DNA of 41,471 nt, taken from positions 1-41,471 of the forward strand of contig JAAPAO010000301.1 in the NCBI GenBank assembly GCA_013115145.1. The letters run 5' to 3'. Made by a program: the position numbers and the translations under genes. The notes beneath the pieces were generated by a model. It made no database searches. It saw only the letters and a program-made list of their open reading frames with translations, and had not been told where the DNA came from. Positions 10,929-22,425 of the stretch are shown piece by piece. This stretch comes from Perkinsus chesapeaki (lineage: Eukaryota > Perkinsozoa > Perkinsida > Perkinsidae). Position 1 is the stretch's first letter; each line of letters opens with the position of its first letter.

Positions 10929-13900
10929 ATGGCCGCCGTCACGGCAAAATTCGACCTGCTTGTGGAGAGTCCATCACCAAGTGGCTCAGATGACCTTCAC
11001 TTATCTCCGCCTCGCCAAGGGCCTTCTAGTGTACTTGGCCATACTGAGCGGAGGAGTATTGCCCGTAAGTCCCCTAGTGTCATTTGGGAGTCCGTGAGCC
11101 CCTCTATGTGTGCAGAGATTGCGACACGACAGACGTCGACGAGAGCTCTGGCGCGCTTTTCTGTGAGCGCGTCACTGAGAGACTCTATCTCCAGTTCCCG
11201 TGGGCGACTGAGGGCCTTCGTCGCCCAGTAGGTCTCTGTTATTTCCACGGCAGCCTCTTACGTAGATTCAAAACTCCCGAGAACCGCAAGAACAAGCTAC
11301 TCATTATGCAGTTTTGGACGTTCGTCAGGATACAGGTGCGGAGCCGATCTTCCTTCCGCGTATACTCGCCCCCGCGCCGGTGATTTTTGTAAGGTAATGC
11401 GGACTTACGGAAGCCTATACAACACATTCAAGGCCATCGATACCTCGGGAGAGGGTTTACTCAGTTTCTCTGAGTTCAAGGAGATTCTGGACAAGCTGGG
11501 TCTTGGTGGTGTACATACCAGGTCGGATGAGACGGCTCTGGCTACGCACAGCACACTCCCAGATTCGCCCGTTCTATATTTTACGCCGCCTCTGGTGGCA
11601 AGATCGACCTCACATTTGATGCATTTAGAACAGTTCTCCTTCAAAGCGTCCTCAGAGTACTGGGGTTGGTCACCACTCCTGTACATTGTGTCTCTGGTAG
11701 AGCCTGACGTCCTGTATGAAAAGGGTGGCCGCCCATAAGCGGAAGGTGATAGGCATGCAACAAAGACTTGTCAATATGCTCATACTCTCTGCGGAACCTA
11801 ACGTCCAGATGGCCGCACATAGGCTGCAGGTAGTCTCGGTGCCTTACTCTCTCGCTGTGCTATCTGGCCCCGATTACTTTAGACCGAGAGGTTGACGGAG
11901 GCCTTTCTCGTGGCTTTCGTGGAACACACGACAATGGAGTCCTCTTCTGGGCAGCCACGGTAGCTGACCGTTTTAGTTCCTAGTAGGGTACGCTCGCGCT
12001 GTAGGCCAGCAACAGCAAAGGCAAGCACACTGGGCAAGGGCAAGGTGAAGAGGCGTATGAGGTCCTGCCATATGGCGCGTATGTTGGCAGGCGGCGGAGC
12101 TTGTTAGCCAGTTGGGGGTCCACACACGTCGACAATTTCTGGAGGCGTGTAGAGTGGTAGGGGGGAACCTTTCCCTTACCGAGATACTGATGCTGGAGCA
12201 TCTATATGATAGAGTGGGAACTAGGAGATCTGTACATTCATATGGTTACCATCTCATCCATTCAGCTCCTCGGCTTTCTGAATGCAATGAGAGAGAAATC
12301 AGATGCAGGGAATCAGTCGCCACGATCGACTATTAGTAGTTTCCGCGGGTAGCTTGCGGGATTCCTACAGGGCGGCTCAGGTTGCCTGGACCTCATCATG
12401 GTTCTCGTATTGCTGTCAACGTCAGCATCATCAACAGCGAAACTGGGGGTTGTGAGTTGCCACTTAAGCGACAAGGATGAGTTGATCGGCTTAGGCAGGT
12501 GTTCAAAGCGTTCGATGGTGATATGGATGGCTGCCTCACGCATGAGCAGCTTATGAGTTTGCTAATCAGTGGGTTGACAAGCCAAGGCAAGGGAATCACC
12601 TGTTGGCAGCATGGATCTATTGGAGGGGCCTACTGGCCTGTGATGCCGATGCCTTTACAGCCGACACTTCTCTGGGAGGGGAGATGGCCGCCCAACAAGC
12701 CAAGCGGTAGCACCGATGATTCGGCATAGAGGTGCCCTCCGGTGGTGGTAGGATATACGAGGTATTGGTCATGGGAATGGAGAGGATTAAAGAGGGCACT
12801 GCGCTAGATAGCAACAACAAGCAAAAGAAGGCTAAGGTCGATCATGGTCGGTGATGTTCGGACATTCCAGAAATAATCAAACCCGGCGTACTTTATCAAG
12901 GCGATATGGTGTTGGTCACATTTCTGGAGGTGCAACAAGTACTGGAGGATAACCCAGTCATCGAAACGTCGCTGAGGCCAGGAGTGTACAACGCGCGGTA
13001 AGCTACTGCATTTGCCCACTCGCGCGACCCGCCGTAAGGTTGCTTCTTGCGCTTCCACTGGACCGGCAGCCCTACGCTCGGCTTTTGACGCGCCTGAATG
13101 ACCGACGCCGTTCCCAGCTCATGAGGATGCGCTCTCACGCCAGGAGTAGCGTGCTGCTGTTACTGTCTCATCAAAGTGCGGCGGCCTGTTCAGTCCAAAG
13201 GCTCCGTGAGACTCTTGAAGATTGTGAAATTGAGAAAACTACTTTGTTGCGGGTGATTGCTCGACTGGGCATGCAAGACATGGTATGAGGTGCGTAGATA
13301 TTTAGAGCTGCGGATATTGCGGACGGGGAGCAGCTGCTGGAGAAGGCCAAGGCATCCGAAGGTCCTCCGAGTACAGTAGAGGCAGGCGACGATCCGGCGA
13401 TCACGCTTGACCTAGACCCGGCTTTCGACAATGTCAGTGATCGGCATTGCAGAGTCGGTGATCTGGTCTGCAGTAGGTTATTGAAGAAGTGGAAAAGACA
13501 AGGCGACGTAGCAAGGATGTGGATAAGGATGGAAGCCTTGAAGCCCGAAGGAATCACCCAATCCTGAAGAAAATGAGCCAGGCTAGGATTAAGACCCTAT
13601 TGGAGCTCGAAGAGCGAAGGCTAGGGGGAGAGGTCGACAGGCCCTCGCTCAGAGCCTTGCTAATACAAGAGTAGGACAGATAGAGGGCGCGCCAGCGCCT
13701 CAGCTGTGGTGGGAAGGCGCCCGAGAAGGAAGACGAGAGCTCTCCAGAAGCGCAAATCAAGGTTTGCTGATATCCGTCCAAGTCCCGTAGTGATTCCTGA
13801 AAACATGCAGCAGGGTCTGTAAGGTATCCTCGCCCGACGGAGCCTCATCAAACTACAGGTATTCGTACCAGAAAGCGGTACGCAAGGAGCAGGCCGGGGG

Positions 13901-14845
13901 CCTTTCCAATGGTATGGACCTGCTCCGCCCAAACTCAGATGTAGGGTACAGGATGGTGCCTCTCCATGTACGCTGCTGAAAGGTAATGTCCCGCCTGCGA
14001 GGAGCGCTGCGTAGCGAAGCCCGTGCACGCACAGCTTATTCGGATGCCCGGGAATCTAGGTGGGAGAAGGATGAGAATGAAAGGGATAGTCAGAGTGACA
14101 AGCAGTTCGACAGTTCACATGGATAGGCAGTCGTGTCCAGGAGACTCGCACCCACCGCAAAGCTCATCACTGGGCCAGGCGCTCGTTGTCGCTCGTCAAA
14201 TGCGAACCGATGAACGAACCAAGACGTTAATGAGGCCGACTAAAAGCCGCCCAAAGCCAGAAGTACCTGTCGCTCCCTGTCTTCCCGCGTCCTTTGAGTT
14301 CTCCGTAGCATGTCGCCAGCCTTCCGAGCAAAGTGGGAAATGTTCGGGCACTGCACGTTGAGGATATCGACTCCACGGTAGCTGATACCTTATGTGCGTT
14401 GACGAGACCGCGTACCCCGACCCTGCCAATTCTGAAGGACGACTCCTCGGTGAAAATGAATAGCTTTCACAGGACCGCAACGGCACCAGCCCAGCAGCTG
14501 AGTCTGAGGTGCCGAAGCCTCCAGGGATAGCTGGCCCATTGCTCACTCATTAGGAATGCGGGCTCATGGCCAAGACGGGTGTCTGAAGTCCCCTTGGTGG
14601 AAGGTTGTCATGCTGAGCAGTTGCTCGATAGGCTTCGAGTGTACAGCACAGCTGCCGCCAGTAGGGCTCTTTCCCGTGACGCTCAGTTACGAATACGCCA
14701 TGCTTTCGTCGCCATCGCGCTCCTCAACGGCCTGGCAGAGACAGAGGCATGTGTCTCGATAATGCATGCAAGCTTGGAGTTGAGTATTTCCTTTGGAAAG
14801 ATTCGTGGAAGAGTTTCTGGAAGGGACCATGTTTCAGTATTCTAG
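10929..14845 (+). CDS. Long EF-hand and coiled-coil protein, about 970 aa, 24 exons
   Basis: Spliced from 24 short exons: 10929-11064, 11118-11335, 11394-11510, 11552-11656, 11701-11829, 11883-11959, 12005-12061, 12108-12231, 12266-12348, 12381-12448, 12482-12572, 12626-12706, 12752-12846, 12901-12997, 13039-13245, 13306-13432, 13477-13632, 13670-13818, 13859-13940, 13983-14094, 14141-14304, 14334-14377, 14407-14508 and 14554-14845. They sum to 2913 nt in one frame. EF-hand loops: FKAIDTSGEGLLSFSEF (about 11430-11480) and FKAFDGDMDGCLTHEQ (about 12500-12550), plus a degenerate one (ACDADAFTADTSLGGE). The second half is charged helix and low-complexity sequence. It is a probable calcium-responsive scaffold; no specific family is recognised. 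Several introns are near 30 nt, and individual junctions could be wrong. Confidence 0.55.
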
Positions 14846-14870
14846 CCCTTCTTCCCAGTATTTCCTTCAC

Positions 14871-17800
14871 ATGTCTCGAACTATGCCATTCGTGCCGAGG
14901 CATCACCTGGGCTATGATGAGATTACAATCAGCGCCTTCCCAGGGCACTACAAGACTAAGCGAGTTCAACTCACGGCTGCCATTGCCGGTGTAAAAGTCT
15001 GCCTCGTTGATGCGTCAGAAATCCACTTCAACGGTTGCGCAGTGCAAAAGTAAGCGGCTGGCTGCTGAGTGCAATCATTTGCCTTGCTCGACAGGTATCC
15101 AATGGCTCGAGTCATCGAGCACAAGGAACGCGCTAGGAAGGAGTGGTTCATATTCTCCACCTCAGCTATTTGTCGTTATATTGCGAGGTTGAGGCGCGAC
15201 TGTGCCCTGCTAGGAGAAGGCTTCGAGCTAGAGGTAGGCTTCGTAGAGTAGATATCGTTTCTTTCCAAGGATAGTCTCACGCCAGTGAAAGCTGTTCCAT
15301 CCGAGCTTGGTCTTTATCGTCCGATCCTCCTCAGGCCGCCGTCGACTCTGCGGTCGATTTCGTGACCCAGGAGCTAGAGGTGCCACTAGCACTTCTCATG
15401 TACCAATCATTGGGTACGCAGTACAGAGTGGCTGTAAGCTATTCATATCGTTCAGCAGGTGCGGTGTCTCGGGACAGTAAGGTCACCAACAGGGCGTTGC
15501 TCGAGGTCCGTGAGGCTTTGAGGAAGATGGAAGCTATGTTGAATGAGGGTGGTCGAGGGTACCTGGTCCCAGGCACGAGATCCATATCATTAGCAGACAT
15601 CTTTGCCATCACAGTGATGATGCGCTTTCCTTTATATTATTGTAAATTATATCTTGCCTTAGGTGCTCCTCGAAGGATTGGCTCACGGCCTGATAACTCT
15701 CGGTAAGCCGACCCGACTCAGCGCCCCCTTACCCCCTGTGCTGCCCAGATACGGTAGACTTTCCCTCCATTGAAATATGGAGAAGGAGGTTGATAGAGTT
15801 ACCCATGATGAGAAAGTGGGTCGGAGGAAAGGTCGAGGCCAGCCCACTATCGGCACCACCGTCCACGGAAAAAGTTTCGTCAGCCGTTGGTGGGGCCATG
15901 ACGAGCTCGGAGCCTGGAGGAGATCAGGATACGCCGCGAAATGGCAAAGGGCCGGGTCGTAAGATTTGGTCCGCCAAAGCTGCCCCACGAATTGGCGCGT
16001 CGAGGGAGACCCCCCTTAGGGGTGACCACTCTGGGCATGCTAATGGCTCAGCTGGTGGCATTGTGGCATCGAAGATACGAAGCTGGGAGAGAAAAGTCAG
16101 TGAAGCTCGCTTGAACACAACCCCATCCAGCGCTGGCATGAGTCCAGTGGAGGCCACCGAACATTCCCGTGCGGATAACGTTACCCCCAAAGCGGCAGGT
16201 CGGCTGGAGAGCAGCACGCCTTCCGCTGCACCTATGGCTCGATCAGCCGGTACAGCTCGGGTGTCACCGAGGCCATTGACCGTGAGTGACACTTCTCCAA
16301 GGAGCACGGCTTCGAGTAAGAAGTTGGTGGCGAATCCATCTAGCCGACTGTTAGTCTCGCCAAGGGCCACGAAAGCGTCACAATTGCGCGAAGCGAGGGC
16401 AGTGGCGATACGGAGGGGGAACGCAGAGGCCGAGAATTCGAGTGGCTCCAAGGCTGCCAAACTTCGAACTGCCATCCCTGAACCGAAGTTTTCGCCAGAT
16501 GCCAACAGTAAAGCATCGGCTGCTCGGCAGCGGCAACCTTTCCGTCCGGTTCCACGTGATGGGAAGAGCATGGGGATAACCAAGGCTGGAGCCACCAGCG
16601 CGAGGGGCCGTTTGGAGGGCAGCGAGGGTCGACCTGGGAAGGTTGCCTCCAATGCAGCATTCTTGTCATTGCCAATCAAGAGGAGGTCGGTTGAAGATTC
16701 AGTAGCTGTGACTCCTGTCGATGAGCTTAGACCAGTGGGAGGGCAGGATCATCTCGGCAGTGGTCTCTGGCCTGTTCAAGAGCCACTGGGCGAAGCTCTC
16801 CAGGACGTAGACGCAAAAACACCCGTAGATGACTCCAATACGATGAGTGTCGGTAACTCGTCAGCCAGAAGTGATATTGTTGGCGCGGGTATGAAGAGTT
16901 CAGCGAGTCGCGGAACGCGGTCGGCTAAGGGTAACCTTGCGGAGCCAGTGTCTGCAAACTCAGAGTACCGAAATGGTAAGGCTAGTAGCACAAACTCTGC
17001 CATCATTACGGCTGCTCAAGAGGAGTCATTCGATGGAGTGCGTCAACTCATTGGTAAGATACACGATGCAAGACTGTCCGAGTACGAGAGCGACAAGTCC
17101 GGCGTCCAGCGCTCGGTAGGTGCTGCTGTTGAACGGGGTGGCACGAAGCGTGGGGCAGCCAGCAGTCATACTGTGGAAGTCTCTGTTGAGCCCCATGCAT
17201 CTGAGCTGATCAGCGAGGGACAACATTTCGGCAGAAACAGCGACCGTCGGCGGTTACTCAAGGCTGGACGGTTCGGTACTTTGTCTCTTAAGATGGAGAC
17301 TGAAGGGTCATTCCTAGCTGATCAGGCCACGAAATCGGCACCTTCAGCAATAGTTGGGAGTGCATTCGACATCGATCCGAACGGAAACGAGTCCCCAATT
17401 GTGGACGGCTCGAATAGACTGAATGCATTAGTGTCTCAGCCTCACCGAGGTCTGGCCAGTGATGCCACACTGAGAGATATTCGAGAGCTCAATGCCTCAG
17501 AGGGTAGAGGAAGCAGACCTCCTACTGCAGGACAATCGCCTCCTCCACAACCGCAATCATTTACAGGAAGGATCTCTCCGCCATCGTTGGGTCTGGGGCG
17601 CGCCACAGCCACGACTCTTTCTCGGCCCATCCTCTGGGGGTCTCAGAGGACTGCTGGAAGTCTCAATGATATCAGGTTAACGAAGGGCTTCATGTCGGGC
17701 ACCCTTGGGCAAAGTAAAACGTCCGATGAAGACCGTGTGGAAGCTGGCTCCTCCAAGCTTGACTCTGTGCTGAACATGCCACTGCCCGAGCCTGCTTCTG

Positions 17801-18287
17801 CCCTGAATGGGAGGGCCGGCGGGCAAGTCATAACGACTGGCCTTGGGATGGCATGGGCTTCCCAGGGAATGTTCTCGGCTTTGGCCCAGAAGAGGCCGAG
17901 TGTGCCTGTCAGCGGGGCATACAAACAGATGCTGAATCCTTCTATGCCGACTCTGCCGCCTGCGACCGAATTCGTTGCAGACGTAACGCAAGGGAAGGGA
18001 GGTAGCGAACGTAGAAGCTTTACCGTGAATGGCATTGCTGTTGGTTACAGTTGCTCATCATCATCATAACCACGCACATCACCAGCAGCAACCCCATCAC
18101 AAACGTCCAGCTGGTCATGTAGAGCATCACGCGGCTCATCACGGAGGAGGCCACAACTATGCAGGTATGTGAACCCGATTGTTGGAATTAGTGCATAAGG
18201 CTCAATTCTGCTGCTCTCCCTTGCCTATCTTTTCCTACTTCAGGACACCCAAAGGAGCATCCTCGCCATCACCATGGTCATCGTTGA
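14871..18287 (+). CDS. GST-fold protein with long disordered region and His-rich tail, about 1003 aa
   Basis: Exons are 14871-15049, 15095-15233, 15335-15413, 15459-15613, 15663-15702, 15749-18010, 18051-18164 and 18244-18287 (3012 nt). The N-terminal thioredoxin-like lobe is ISAFPGHYKTKRVQLTAAIA...GVKV. The helical lobe contains VDFVTQELEVPLALLMYQSL, YLVPGTRSISLADIFAITVL and FPSIEIWRRRLIELPMMRKW. This arrangement is closest to the GST domain of eEF1B-gamma and related assembly modules, rather than a detoxifying GST. About 740 residues rich in Ser, Ala, Gly and Arg follow with no visible fold. The last 52 residues contain about 21 histidines, in HHHH, HH and HHH clusters, suggesting metal binding. 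The start is uncertain: 14829 and 14883 are other in-frame ATGs, and fusion to the upstream gene is possible. Confidence 0.68.
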
Positions 18288-18420
18288 GGCGCCATTCACA
18301 CCTTTGTTGATGTGCATGCATTATCTTGTTGTTAACCCTTCCAGTCGTATCATCTTGGTGTTGCGTATTCGACGCTTGTGTCGCTATCTCAACTGCAGCA
18401 GCACCTTCTTGTGAGATTCC

Positions 18421-19708
18421 ATGGAGGCAACAGAAGCCTCGGTCCCTTGGGACAGTTATCAGTTGATAGTGCCTCGTCACGGGAACTCGGAGCGGCAAGA
18501 GGACAGCCTCAGTAACAGGCATGGAGGCCGTGCTAGCCAGTCCAACGCCAGCCTGAGCCCATCATCAGTCTCATCTCATCCAGCGTCACCTATTCACCGT
18601 CAGAACTGTCGGGAGTCTTCTCCGCCGACTGCAATGGAGTTTCTAATTTTTGTCCCGTAAGTAGCTGTAACCTAGCCGCTCGAGTGTGTTCTCAGGAATA
18701 CTAAAGTCTACTGTTTACTTACGTCGCCTGAGAGCGGTCATTTAGAATGGAAAGAACTGCCTCATGAAGGGGCATTCGTCATAGCACAGGCAGTCGGCAA
18801 TGATGAAGAGGGTTGTCTCTATGCGGCCATTATGGGCATGGACACCAAAGGCGCGTCCTTCCTATGGAGAGCCGCATTCGATATGGAAGTCATCCCCGAG
18901 TCGCACGGTCGAACTTTCCACTTCCGGTGAGCTGCGCGTTTCTCGTGTGAGGTGTAGTGCGTTGTCGTGATCATAGGTCCGCCACAGGATCGGTGCTGGC
19001 TGTGTGGCTCCAGAACGAGAACACTGCCGAGCGGGTATGAGTGCGTCTTCATTTTTCCTGACGAATAAACTTATCTTCTCAGATGCTTGACTGTGTGCTG
19101 CGGGTATTCGGTAAGGGCCATCGGCCGCCGCCGACCACCTGGGAAAGCATGGGAATGAGCGACCTTCTCGAACTCGTAAAGGAGGCGGACGAAAGAACCC
19201 TTTCGGCACCCGTGGCACACCAGTCACGCCGTCAACTACGAGATTACACTACTGTAGCAAGTATACCACCGACAACTTCTTCAACGTGTGGCTCGATGAA
19301 GAAAGAGGTACGTACCCGTGTCCTATGCCCCTACTGTGTCTCTAGCAATCGGCTCTTCTAGCATTCTGTTTTGTACAGTCTGTTCGTCGACTCTGTGCTT
19401 CTTCGCAGGCCCCGTCTATGGTCGATGCTTTCTATCGTTTAAGCTCCTCAACCGCGTCAGTCGATACAGAACAGAGATCAGTTGACCCTGCAGCAGGCCT
19501 TAAGGATGGTCCTGGGGTTACGCTTAAAGCGGACGCGGCTCCCTGGGTCCCGAGCTACACCCAAAACGGCGAACGGGAAGCCGAGGAATCGACGCAAGAG
19601 TTTTTTGTGAATAGGAGCGATTTGCGGCAAGCGATAGAGGCTGCCATAGACGCGGACGAGTTCATTGAAAGGGTTATGCACTATCTTGGCACCACAGAGG
19701 GATCTTGA
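18421..19708 (+). CDS. DCP1-like mRNA decapping cofactor, 349 aa
   Basis: Exons are 18421-18656, 18696-18926, 18977-19034, 19083-19307 and 19409-19708 (1050 nt). After a Ser/Pro-rich N-terminus comes an EVH1/PH-like domain: NTKVYCLLTSPESGHLEWKE, then EGAFVIAQ, then RTFHFRSATGSVLAVWLQNE followed by NTAERMLDCVL. The W-x(n)-EGxxFV core and the basic-residue, Gly, aliphatic-Trp strand before a final helix match DCP1. The C-terminus ends in a helix (DLRQAIEAAIDADEFIERVM) resembling the DCP1 trimerisation helix, which supports the call. DCP1 activates the decapping enzyme DCP2 in cytoplasmic mRNA decay. Sequence similarity is modest, so a different EVH1 protein is the main alternative. Confidence 0.6.
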
Positions 19709-20305
19709 AGCGACCCCACAGTATTTGCCATCTCGGATCAGCAGTGCAATATGGAATATGGTCTACGTACTGTTGTTGATGACCAGGAGATTATGCTTTT
19801 CTTCATATCCTGTATCCCCTAGTCTTTTGGATTACTTGACATTTATTGACATTATTGTCTTGATCCCCACTTATTTTCGGTGCTGATAGGTGAAGCTCAT
19901 AAGGGAGTGTCCTTTTGTTAAGCTTAGTTACGTGTTATTCTGTGGCCTCGTCATATTTCTGTTAATTATTTTGGCGGCTGATGACCTTATTATTATTACC
20001 TGCTTCTGCGGCATTGTGCCTCCCCTTACGGTGACAGCAGCATCGGCCCTCGTCGCCTTCTTGGCACCTACCTAAATTTACCGTTTTGGCATGGGGACAA
20101 CGATCATTTGATACTTCATTTTCTCAAGCCATAGCCGTGGCTTCGGTCATCTCCGTATGACCATTGTAACCCTTGTATCACTGTTGATTGTGATTTGCCA
20201 GAAACATTGAAGGCACTTGCGTTAATCATCCTCTCATGAGTCTGTTGCGGTCGTCTCACGAAGCTGTGGGATTTTTTGCTTCACTTGTGGAGCCTAGGTT
20301 AAACC
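19709..20305. other. Intergenic spacer, T-rich
   Basis: About 600 bp between the DCP1-like and asparaginase genes. It has T-rich tracts and a short hydrophobic frame (19890-20075) with no start context or splice support. I see no gene here; it should hold the 3' end of one gene and the promoter of the next. Confidence 0.5.
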
Positions 20306-22218
20306 ATGACGTTTGACTCTACTATCCCCGCCACTGCACCCCACGTAGTGGAGAGGCCTGAGGATGAGCTCGTAGATAGCCGAAGGGGCAGCAGTTCACA
20401 GTCACTGATGAGCACGCAGATTGAAGATTATGCGGGAGAGAACTCCACTAAGGTTCGTTCTGCCATTGCCGAGTACAACAGGACAGTGGCTCTTATCAGG
20501 TCCTCATCATCTACACAGGAGGGACAGTCGGAATGCAGCCAGGCCCGGACGGATCACTGCGCCCGGTTAAAGGGTTTCTCAACAGGAAGATCAGCGGCCT
20601 TGAGGAGCTTAAGAAACCGGGAATGCCTTCGCTGACTGTGAGTTGCTGCTTTACGGGTGGAATGCGTTTAATTAGTGTTTGGCTTTAGGTTATAGAATTC
20701 GACGAATTAATCGATAGCTCTGACGTCACGCCAGAGTGCTGGAAGCAAATGGCTCAGGTGGGCTCCAAGCTCCCCAGCCGTGGGCACGACTGCGGCGTTG
20801 TAAGCATTTTGTAGGCCATCGAGATGAACTATTACGACTACGATGGTTTTGTGATTATCCACGGTACGGATACCATGGCCTACAGTGCCAGCGCTTTATC
20901 GTTTATGTTGGCCAATCTGGGCAAACCTGTTATATTCACTGGTTCAATCCTACCGTTTGGTGAACCCCACAGCGACGCCCGAAGGAATCTTATTATTTCA
21001 ATTCTGCTTGCGGGTAGCTTTGCAATCGACTGTGCTGAATAATTTCTACGCACACCGTGCTCAGGTCTCTGTAGCATACCTGAAGTTTGCATCTTCTTCA
21101 ACGAGCGTCTTCTCCGCGGCTGCCGGTCAGTAAAAGTAAGTACCATAAAATGGAACTGCTCGGGATCGAACGCGTGCATGGTGCTCAGGTGGATAGCGGA
21201 TCGATTGCAGCTTTCGATGCCCCAAATTTTCCGCCTCTAGCCACCCTCGGTGTCGATATCCATTTCAACGAACATCTCCTGTTGCCGCCTCCTAAAGGTC
21301 GCTTCCACACCCACACTAAGATGGAGAGCGCCATTCTGGTCGTGAGGCTGGTAGGTTGGTATCACCGTTCGTTGCGCCTCTCCCGGTCTCTCCGGTAACG
21401 TCTGCCTTACCGACTCAGTCTGTATTTGTGAACCGGCGTTCCTATGGTGGCACCTAGGTTCCTGGATTTGCCGACTTAGAGACTCTGGCCGATAGTGCAG
21501 TGCGTGGTGTTGTGCTGCTCCTCTATGGCACTGGCAATGCTCCCGCGAGGAAGAGGAACTTCGTGGCTTGGTTGAAAAGGTAAGCAGTCGGGAGATATAA
21601 TTATTGCAGCAAGGCTCTCGTTCCTTCTTAATACCTTCTATTCCGTCTTTTTTACGGTTATACTGTCATCACCGGCTCGACTCCATTTGAGTGCACTTGG
21701 TTCATATACTCGCCTCAGTAGAGTCCCCTCCCAGCACTTCGGTCTGAGTAGCAGTACCTGGGGGTTTCAGATACTTCTTTCGTGGCTTCCTATGCTTCTA
21801 GAGTAGCGCTCTTGCTCATTCTAGTTCCAGTAGCCGACTTGTCTTCTCAACTCCCGACAGCCTGCCTATTATGATTCTTACTCAGGTTGATCGACCGCGG
21901 TGTAGCCGTGATTGCGTGCTCCCAGTGCGTTAGAGGTACCGTGGAGCTCAACGCTTATGCCGTCGGCTCCCAGCTGTCATCGATCGGTGTCATCTCCGGC
22001 GGTGACATGACTTGCGAGTCTGCTGTGACGAAGCTCAGCTATCTTCTAGGACGGGGACTAACACCGGCTCAGATCAAGAGCGCGTTTGGTATGTCGATAC
22101 GTGGGGAGATTACACTGGTAAAGAAACTAGATGCCCTCTGTGACGAGGCGGTCTCTGTCAGGGTGGCAGCCACGACGATCTCTTCAAGGGCTTCGGTGGC
22201 GTGGTCTCCAAGCTGTGA
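20306..22218 (+). CDS. Type I L-asparaginase, 398 aa, 9 exons
   Basis: Exons are 20306-20452, 20500-20637, 20689-20757, 20815-21013, 21065-21135, 21189-21350, 21458-21579, 21886-22117 and 22162-22218 (1197 nt). L-asparaginase hydrolyses asparagine to aspartate and ammonia. Both catalytic threonine motifs are intact: VLIIYTGGTVGM at the start of exon 2 and VIIHGTDTMAYSASAL in exon 4. Other conserved blocks are LGKPVIFTGS, SDARRNL, CIFFNERLLRG, DAPNFPPLATLGVDI, VIACSQCVRGTV and GVISGGDMTCESA. A 49-residue disordered leader precedes the catalytic core and no signal peptide is seen, so a cytosolic enzyme is likely. One intron (21580-21885, 306 nt) is far longer than the rest. The product ends GGVVSKL. 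Confidence 0.92.
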
Positions 22219-22425
22219 GTTGAGAAACGTAGAGGAAGCAAACTGAAGATACTTGTCTTTTACCGACGGCAGACTTTTCGAGGGAACCGAGAGCTCCGTC
22301 TTTGTCTATTCACTAATTGTTCCTGAATCGAACCGCCATAAAGGCATTTCATCGGACCTTCCAAGCGCCGCGTTGATCAGTATACCACATTGTGCTCTTC
22401 CCTCTGCAGCTGGTAGGTTCTCGTC

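Noticed and set aside
19890-20075. Small hydrophobic membrane protein
   Set aside because: It is T-rich intergenic sequence, which naturally encodes Phe/Leu/Ile-rich frames; no start context, splice support or neighbour logic.
21160-21182. tRNA-like GATCGAAC word within an asparaginase intron
   Set aside because: No cloverleaf can be formed around it.
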